Below, piece after piece: positions 56,083 through 64,000 of a stretch of 64,000 nucleotides of DNA; position 1 is the stretch's first letter; every line of letters starts with the position of its first letter. The position numbers and the translations under genes are program-made. A model generated the notes under the pieces. The model did not search any database. It saw only the letters and a list, made by a program, of their open reading frames with translations, and was not told the DNA's origin. This DNA comes from Ricinus communis (taxonomy: Eukaryota; Streptophyta; Magnoliopsida; Malpighiales; Euphorbiaceae), in contig NC_063256.1 in NCBI RefSeq assembly GCF_019578655.1, positions 3,162,001 to 3,226,000 on the forward strand, written 5' to 3'.

Positions 56083-58804
56083 AGATTCTCAGTAGCCTAG
56101 CTGCAGGATGCAAGACTTGAAGATGCATGATACAGCTCACGCACATATTTCTTGTTTTTTCATACTTAAATTGGAATATATACAGATTCATTTTCGCAAG
56201 CAATTCACCTTATTTTCTAGGCTCATTTCTTGGGATTTTTTCTTTCATGAAATTTGTTTCGCATGTTTAAGCACAGAAATGAAAAACTACTTTCCTTGTG
56301 TCAAAATGTGCAGCAGATGGATGGTGGAAACTTCATTGACTATTTATGAACTACGCAAATGTCATATAATTTATTGGGTGCAATGGTATTTACTTACTAA
56401 AACATATAAGATCCTAGAGCTATAAAATCTTAGTACGTAAAATGAAAGTTTCAGTGCTAAAGAAAATCTTATTATTTCGTTTTCTTCTTTTATTATGAGT
56501 TAACCAACAAATCGATAGTTAAATGATTAATTCTTTCACTAATAGAATGGACGATTTTTTTTTTCTTTTTTAATTTAGTTTTTGGTTTTGAACTAAAACC
56601 AACTAGATTTCTTATTGACTTTCTTTCCAAACTGTATAATATAATTAATTAATGGGAGATTCTTACTTCCTTAATGATCAAACTGAGACTAATGTTGGGT
56701 TTATTTACAAAGCGATGTTCAAATTCGGAAGCTCAAATAATTCATGGATTTCTTCTTCTTCTTTAGCCTCTCGTACAGATGACGAAACGCTGCCTTAATT
56801 TTTATTGGGGAACTTGATTTGTGTTCTATGGTCATTTATGCCTCAGTTTGACTCGATTATATTGACTTCCATTGAAACAAGATAATAGAAATAAAAACGA
56901 AAAAACAAAAAGGAGAGTTGAGTAGGAGAAAATGTTAAATAGTCTTTTTTAAAAAGCCTTTTTTTTCAAGAAAAAAATATTAAAATTTGTTTTAATTTTA
57001 AAAATCACTTTTAAATAGATAAAATATTTTAACATTCAACCCTAATCCCAAATAGGAAGAGGGGGAAATAATTATTGTCTAACTTAAAAGACCAATTAGT
57101 AATTAGCTTTAGTTAATCATTTTGAGCCAGTAGTATGAGTTTAAAATTTAACTTATAGTGAATCAGAAAATCTAAATTCGCAACGATTATAGTATCTCAC
57201 ACCAATGAAAATATAAATTTTTAATTTTTAATTTTTTTAGCTTAATATATATCTACTAATTAATTTGCATTAACTAGTTTAGGCTAATGGTTTCAATCTG
57301 AAAATCAGATGGATCAGTTGAATTTGAGCTGTTACTTCTAGGGCAGCATAAATTTCTTTTCAACACAATGATGAAACTTTAAAGGACATAACAAAAAGGA
57401 AAAATAAGGTTATTAAAGTAAGATATCTATACTCATTATTCATAAATGTCATTGACAAAATCTTACCCAAAAGTAATAAAGATTCTGGGGTTAACTTTGT
57501 ATAGCAATATATACTAAAGTACCAATTTTAAAATGTCTACTGTAAGAATTCCTTCTCCTAATGCTAAAAAGAAACGAAATTTAAAATATTATAACCTTAT
57601 TTTGCCTTTTAGATGTTGAATATATAAACTACCAAAGAAATCTTGCAGTTTGCTCATCTTAGCTGCAAAACTATAATAAGAATGAAAAAGGAAAAGAAAG
57701 CAGACTCAATCTTGCAGTTTGCTTGAAAGTTTTGGTCTTTGAAAGGAAGAGAAAATCCTTCTTTGGATGTTTAAACAATGGCTTTTGTTTGGCAGCTTTA
57801 ACTGCCTCCAAAGTAGACTTGACTCCACTATCCCTTCTTCAATATTTCCAGTTTTCTATCACTTCCTATAACATTCAGACCAAATCTGACTTTTTTATGA
57901 AATTCGCATTTACATTTGTCTTATTTCAATCTTTTTCCATTCAAAACATTTTAGTCGATCCATAAAAAAAATAAAAATAAAATAAAATAATCTATCTATA
58001 ATTTAATCTTCACATTTCAATTTCTACTTCAGATAATATTTTAATTTGAAAAAATTTTAAAAAAATCATTTTAATCCTCAAATTTCAAAAAATTATAAGA
58101 ACTAAAAGGTACTAACAAGAGACAATTTGAAATATAGACAAAAATATAATTTTATTTTAAAATGAGGGACAAAAATGAAATTTCATAGAACACAGTTCAA
58201 TTTTCAAAAGTCAAAACAAATTTTAAAAATCTGTATGCATAAATTTTGTTGGATTTTAAAGATTTACTCAAATACCTGTGTAGAATACTTATACTAATTA
58301 TTATTTTTATTTGATAAGCAACGAGGAACAGGGTTCGTAGCAATAAGCTTATGAATGTTGCTAGGAACATACGTACGTTAATGATTCAACAGCATCTCTA
58401 GTAGTACTATGCTTAAACCAATAAAGTGCTGACATATTGACTTAATCTCTATTCTTGAATTCTAAGCATAAGAGAATTTCTTTTTTCTTCCCTTTCTGTG
58501 TAAAGAAATGGTTTCCAAGACAGATTTAATCAAAGATTTAAATCATCTTAAAAAGAAAGGGTTCAATGTCTACATGGAAGCAAAGATCAAGTAGTATCTT
58601 AAATTATACATTAATTCAACATTCCAATATACACATTTGTCATGCATCGAAATCTTGATAGGATAATTATCAAGTCCAGTGATCATATTAATAGTTTTCT
58701 CATATTTGTTACCTTCAATAATGATTCATGTCCATATTAACAAATCAAAGCCTTGATGAGGACATTTTGCAGCTGCGGTGCATGTCTTTCTTCGAGCAGT
58801 TAGT
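56083..58804. other. Spacer between the RING gene and the AP1-like gene
   Basis: Contains the 3' UTR of the RING gene and long AT-rich sequence. The open frames at 56108-56425 and 57723-57965 show no family feature. No element with clear ends is recognised. Confidence 0.5.
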
Positions 58805-61128
58805 TCATGTGGTGAAGCATCCAAGGTGACATGAATATATGGGTTCCAGGGTAAGGTCGAGCTCGTTCCTCCTCACTTCTTGTCCTTCTTCCTGGTAAGT
58901 GCCACTGGATTGCATACCAAACAATACATGGTGAGTTAATCACAGGACTAATTAAAATTAGTCTAAATAAATTTCTCGCAACTTTAATCAGAAGTTTTTA
59001 ATTTCAATTTGAATTTAAATTTTCTTAGAAGTAAAGCTTTTGCGATGAGTTTTATAAAACAAAGGACAAATGGCCTGTTTGCGTTTTAAAAAGAAATGCT
59101 CAAATGCTAGAAATACTTAATTACTGGCTTACAGAGACAGTTGTAGAAAAGTATACGTGCATAACTATGGAGTAACAGCATCACAGCAGGGATAAATTAC
59201 CCAATGTTTAGACATGGAAGTGGTGGCTGTGGCATAAGGAAGGGTGACACATTATTGCCATGGTTTTGCTGCTCCCAAAGTGCCTGCTGTGCCACTGCCT
59301 TCTCCTTCTCCTTAATCTATTACCAAATCAAAAGTAGGCAGTGATACAGTACTTATCATTCTGTTTTACAAACCTAAAATATTCATGAAATGTAATCTCG
59401 AGCCATGTTAAATTAATAAAATGGGCATACAACACTTTGACCTTCACAATTCAAGTTAACATGGCCTTTTTGAATGTTGTGATTTTTCTCCGTCTTTGCA
59501 ATGCTCGAGTAGCAATTAGCTAACTAGCAAAAGATCCTTACAAGTGTAAGTTTGGGATATTTTCCATCTAATAGTATGATACCATATTGTAACAATTCAT
59601 TTCCTGAAATCTTTTCCTGATCCTCTTAAAACTAAAGGAACAGTGCGAATTCACTTGGCTCCACAAGTTTCAACTTGCTTTATCTTTGGTGACTGGCTTA
59701 GGCCTAATTTCCATGCAATTGACTTAGTTTAATCCTTTATATACTAACACAGGAGTCAATTCTCACTTTACAAGTTAAATCAGAGAATTATCTATCTATT
59801 ATACTGAATACTGGAGGCAGCTCACCTGCTTTGATAGCATGTTATTTTGCTCTTGTATTGCCTTCTCCTGTCATAAATCACCCCAAAAAGAAAATGATGA
59901 CACTATATATAGAGCTAATTCGGGTCAAGATTAGTTATAAAGAGGAAACAAAGAACAAGCTCATTTCACGTTTTCCTTTTTTTTTTTTCTTTTTTATCTT
60001 ATTGAGTACTCATAGTCATAGAAGAGTGAAATCCTTACTTCTATACCTGAACAAAATAAAATAGAAACCAGCTCGAGAGAATAAAACATGAGCCTATTAT
60101 TGAGGTAAGAGAAAAAAAAAAAAAAAAGCTGCATTCTCTACTGCCAACGAATACATTATATTTAGACCTTGAACAGTTTTAGAACACAAAAAATTAGTAT
60201 ACAGAACCCTAGTAGAGATCAACTACATTTTGCTGCAGGCTAATGGCTAGGCCTTTTTGATCTTTTGTCAGCCACTACGTTTAGCCTTTCCCTAGACTCT
60301 TTCTTGTAAATAGTAATGGTAGGACAATCACACGCCCTAGGTTGTTCTTCTATGCATAAAGTTCTCTCTGCAATTTCCTCTATTGCTTCTAAGTCATAAT
60401 CAAAGTCCTCAGCTGAAGTGGAATGTGATCACAGCAATTCAACTAACTCTAAGTCAGTAGCCTAGAAGTATAAGATGCATTTTGATCAGTCGAGATAATG
60501 CATTACCTTTTTCTGAAGCTCAGAGATGGACTCAAACATCAGTTGGTTCTGAAAGAAAGAAACATGACTAGTGTCAGCTGGTATAAAGTAAAAGGAAATG
60601 CAATGAACTACAAATCTAGAGCAGTATCAATTTACTTTTCTCGTCCGGATGTGCTTTAGAGCAGTATCAAGCTGTTGCTCCAAGTTCTGTAGCTCTTTCA
60701 GGGTCAAAGAGTCTAGATCTTCTCCCAAATAATGCCTGGTAAAGGTTTAGAGTGAATTGCCGTACAAGTCAAATAATTTAAGTAAATTAACAAGGACACT
60801 AATGCATTCAGGTCAGTATATACCTATGGTTTCTTTGTAAAAGCTCAACCTTTGCCTTGAGTCTGTTATACTCCAGGGTCCAATTCTCCTGCATAATCAA
60901 ACTCATGGTTGAGAAAACCTTTATTCCATTCATATGGATAACGAGACAAACATACTCCGAAGAAATATAGCAAAGGGTCATATATGACGCTCGGCTGGTA
61001 TTACTCGCAGGCCACAGGTAATTCCTGATCAGAGTCGAATAGGGCATACCTGTGAGTTAAGATCAGTTGCTACAAGCTGCCTTTCTGCATATGAATACCT
61101 CTCGTAGCGTTCAAGAATCCTTTCCATG
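58805..61128 (-). CDS. AP1: APETALA1-like MADS-box factor, exons 2-8 (exon 1 outside window)
   Basis: Floral meristem and organ identity transcription factor of the AP1/SQUA clade. Exons read: complement(join(58805..58904, 59201..59316, 59826..59867, 60507..60548, 60636..60735, 60824..60888, 61050..61128)), sizes 100, 116, 42, 42, 100, 65 and 79, matching the known AP1-type plan. The I region ([20 protein letters not shown]) and K domain ([40 protein letters not shown] and onward) are complete. The C-terminus has [20 protein letters not shown], the euAP1 motif, ending CFTT, where many AP1 proteins end in a CaaX farnesylation box such as CFAA. With a usual 185-base MADS exon the protein would be 242 residues. 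That exon is not found before 64000, so intron 1 exceeds 2.87 kb. Confidence 0.93.
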
Positions 61129-64000
61129 CTGTTGCCCAAGAATATGATCAATAACAATCAGTCCAAGGCAAGAAATTTCTATTGCACAAAAAAGAGAACA
61201 CAATACCTGATCTTCAATTAACATTTTTATTCGCTGATATACATTAAACTCTTATAGCACGATAAATTTTCATGTGTTGATCCGTGTCTAGAGATCTGGG
61301 GCATCATATATAGTGTTCGTACTTGAAATAAAGCTTGTTTTATTTGTTAAATCAGGGAGGAATTTAGTTGAGATAAAAGGGAGACACAAAATCAGATATA
61401 TGCCTAAAAGCAAGTGAACAAAAGACCAAGAATAGCTAAGAAGGTAATTTAACAGTTGTCCATAAACGCCGAGATGATAAGACAACTTGATGAAAAAGCT
61501 AAGAAAAAAATTTTCTTCAATAATGGCATATTGTCTTCCTTAGTTATGAAAATAACTTCACAAAACTACTTCTTGGTACCACAAAAAAAAAAAAAAAAAC
61601 ACATAAAAACCAAAAAATAGCAGATTAAAGAACGTTGCGAGCATACATCTTTCGATGAAGCAAGGATGGTCAATTAGAAAGTGGCGGCTGGTATGATGTT
61701 TCATAAGGGAAAGCAATTTCTAGCCTTAATTTAAGTCCCTCTTGTGCACCAAAAATCAATCACTATTTGACAATCATGTGATATATTAGAGAGACACAAT
61801 CATGCATGTCAACTAGTGATTGATTTTAATATATGAAAGAGCCAGTACACCAAGATTAGGCAAGTATGACACACTCGAAAATATAAATTTTCCACTAATG
61901 ATACTTGTAAAAAAAGAGCATGATAATACTAAGAAATCTACTTAGGTATCAAGAAAAAGAACATGCAATGAATGAATCAGAGAAGAGAAGAGAAAGCAGC
62001 ATGGAATATAGGAAATAAACTGCCAAATAGCATAAGAAAAAATTCTAGGCAATAAACTAATAAATAGCGTAACCCCTTTACATGCACTTTCAGAATTAGG
62101 TCATCTCTAAATACGACCCCATGATTAACAGTTTCGTACGGCATAATTGATTAAGGTAGAGGGTAAGTAGTAGCTCTAGAATATAACGAGGATATAATTA
62201 ACAGGCCTCACATATATATAAATACAGTAATAAAACATCTTGCACTATCAAGACATGCATACAAGTGATGAGATACTATTTTCCAGAACGTTAGGTATAT
62301 TGGATAATCACTCATTAAAGATCAGAAAAAGAAAATATTCGCACACACTCCTGACAAGCTCGAATTAAGGCTCATCTTCATCTAATAAATATAAAGAATT
62401 CAAGCTATAGGTTTTACCAATTTGTACTCGACCTTAGAGATGTTTGGACGAGGGTGCAAAGTTCACAATCGAGAGAAACCAATTAATTGAAAAATGTTAC
62501 GACGACTAGCTCTAAGTTTTCTAAGATAACCAATATATAAGTAGTATAGAATGGCTTGGCTCCTTTTTCTTTTTTTAGCTTTTATTTAACGAATATATTT
62601 CATAGTTTGGATAGGTAAACTACACTCCTAGACACTAAGATTTATCTTAAATTCTATTAATTGCATCAGTAATTTGTGATTTATTTAATTATAGTGGATG
62701 AATTTTAATTTTATTTAATCGTAGCATTAGTTCTAATATGAGCAAGAGTTAAATATAATGGACTCTTTCATACTGATATGCCGAGGTAACTAAATATGCA
62801 TAACTAAATATTTAGATAGTCGATGGAGTATTACAAAATCAGGCTGGACAGATAACTTGTATAAAGGCATTGACCAATCTAAAGGATGCAACACCTTAAA
62901 CTAAAGCTCCCTGTTTTTATTAGGCAACGCAAATTTTCTTGAACATGTAGGTGGGAAAAGTAAAATCTGGGCTACAGTGGAAAGTCATAGCGGTGAGTGT
63001 TTTTTTTTATTTATTTTTCATTACAATCGCGACTAGAGATTAAACGTCTTGCTTGTTCTTAATAATTCAAGTTAAATCATTCAGCTTTTATTGATCAACC
63101 AATTTTCTGTTGATCATTTCTCTGATAGCCTATATATAATGGTATTTTCCTCAGATAGCCTGTATCTAATGATATATCCCTAAATAATAACTCCTGCAAT
63201 AGAATGCTTATATATTCAAATATAATATATTTTGTTAAATAAATGTTTGACACAGTTAGATTCCTTTAAACTGCAACATGCACCCATGGAGAATTCATAA
63301 TAATAAAAAACAATATGCATACAGTCACAGGTTATGAAGATTAAAAAAATTAAAGTACGAACTAAATATCTTCTTTAATGACTCGAAGAAAGCAAAGTAA
63401 CAATTTCAGGAAGATAGAAGAAAATAGGCTGAAGCATACCTAGCATCAGTACTGCCACTCCATAAACACTATAACGATTGTTAATTATTTTTAAGCAGAA
63501 TACATATTTAAACACATGATTTGATAATTTAGTTATTTCAACATCTTAATTTTCAATTTAAACTTACAAACACTAGTTTTTGATTTAACCTAATAAACAA
63601 TTGAACTTTATTTTTTTATAATATTTAAATACTTATGAGCAATACGCGTGAATAAATTGAAAAAGGCCACATGTCGAAAAGTATTTAAATATCATAAATT
63701 AAGAAGTTAAGATATCTATTAGGTTATTTCGGAAGTTAAAGTATTAAAGTGATCAAATTAATAAAATTTAGGTGTGCAAATTTAGCCTGTCTTTAGGCAG
63801 CATACTATCGCTTCAATTACTTTTTGTTTTATTTTATAAATATATAACTAGTTATTGCAAAATTATTTATCTAATAAGCTATTGCACTAATAATTTTTTC
63901 TAGCAAAATATAAAGATGGAATAATAAATTATTGGGTTAGAAAATAATAAGAAAACGAAGCATTATTAATAGTTTTCAATCAACTAAAATATGTTGGCAG
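61129..64000 (-). other. Intron 1 of the AP1-like gene (partial)
   Basis: Starts at the acceptor before exon 2 and runs past the window edge. AT-rich, with a poly-A run near 61583-61600. No MADS-domain coding sequence is found on either strand. Long first introns in this clade often hold regulatory sites, but I can point to none here. Confidence 0.7.

Noticed and set aside
60808..61047. 79-codon minus-strand frame reading through AP1 exon 3
   Set aside because: It reads from intron 2 into exon 3; the correct exon is 60824-60888 with AG/GT borders.
63430..63475. Minus-strand AGTACTGATGCTAG before GTATGC, resembling the end of an AP1 MADS exon (coding STD)
   Set aside because: Only about 12 bases fit and the sequence upstream on that strand does not encode a MADS domain. 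Treated as chance within intron 1.

Overview
The window is nuclear DNA of a flowering plant. Genes carry GT-AG introns, spacers are very AT-rich, and the families are plant-specific: a CYP72-clan (CYP749A-like) cytochrome P450 array, CrRLK1L malectin-like receptor kinases, an AP1-type MADS-box gene, a plant-type USP-domain protein and a membrane-anchored RING-H2 ligase. Ty1/copia elements, a Pack-MULE and Helitron-like elements lie among them. The P450 subfamily and the AP1 C-terminus suggest a rosid, perhaps Malpighiales; that last step is a weak inference.

Region 1 (1-28.4 kb) is a tandem array of P450 genes, all on the minus strand: one cut by the left window edge, three apparently intact five-exon genes (6970-9241, 17581-19714, 23941-26307) and one degenerate copy (27468-28353). 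Three spacers carry an insertion: Copia-1 (2040-6651, duplicated target ATTAG), Copia-2 (11203-16842, target ATCAC, with an internally inverted reverse-transcriptase segment) and a MULE-like element with long inverted repeats and a captured gene fragment (19881-21228). Helitron-like fragments and a probable plastid rps11 fragment lie in the remaining spacers.

Region 2 (28.4-48.2 kb) is a repeatedly duplicated block on the plus strand. It holds two intact intronless CrRLK1L receptor kinases (30383-32674, 33655-36174) and a collapsed third (46036-46915). Among them are small-protein genes: a 50-residue MGCC protein (28860), a related MGAS protein fused to an RNase H-like domain (43232-43966), and a 73-residue MSGKNE protein (45130) with a broken paralogue (38015). 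The paralogue is split by a composite copia insertion (38200-41357) whose 3' half is an almost identical copy of local host DNA from 43856-45035. This composite is the most unusual object in the window.

Region 3 (48.2-64 kb) holds three ordinary genes: a USP-domain protein (minus, 3 exons), a RING-H2 E3 ligase (plus, 4 coding exons) and exons 2-8 of an APETALA1-like MADS gene (minus). The MADS exon of the last lies beyond the right edge. A Helitron-like element with canonical termini sits at 52773-53484.

No operon-like cooperation is expected. The P450 copies probably act in related oxidations of specialised or hormone-type metabolites, and the receptor kinases in cell-wall or peptide sensing. 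All exon borders were read by eye from GT/AG sites, frame and comparison between paralogues; no alignment or expression data were available.
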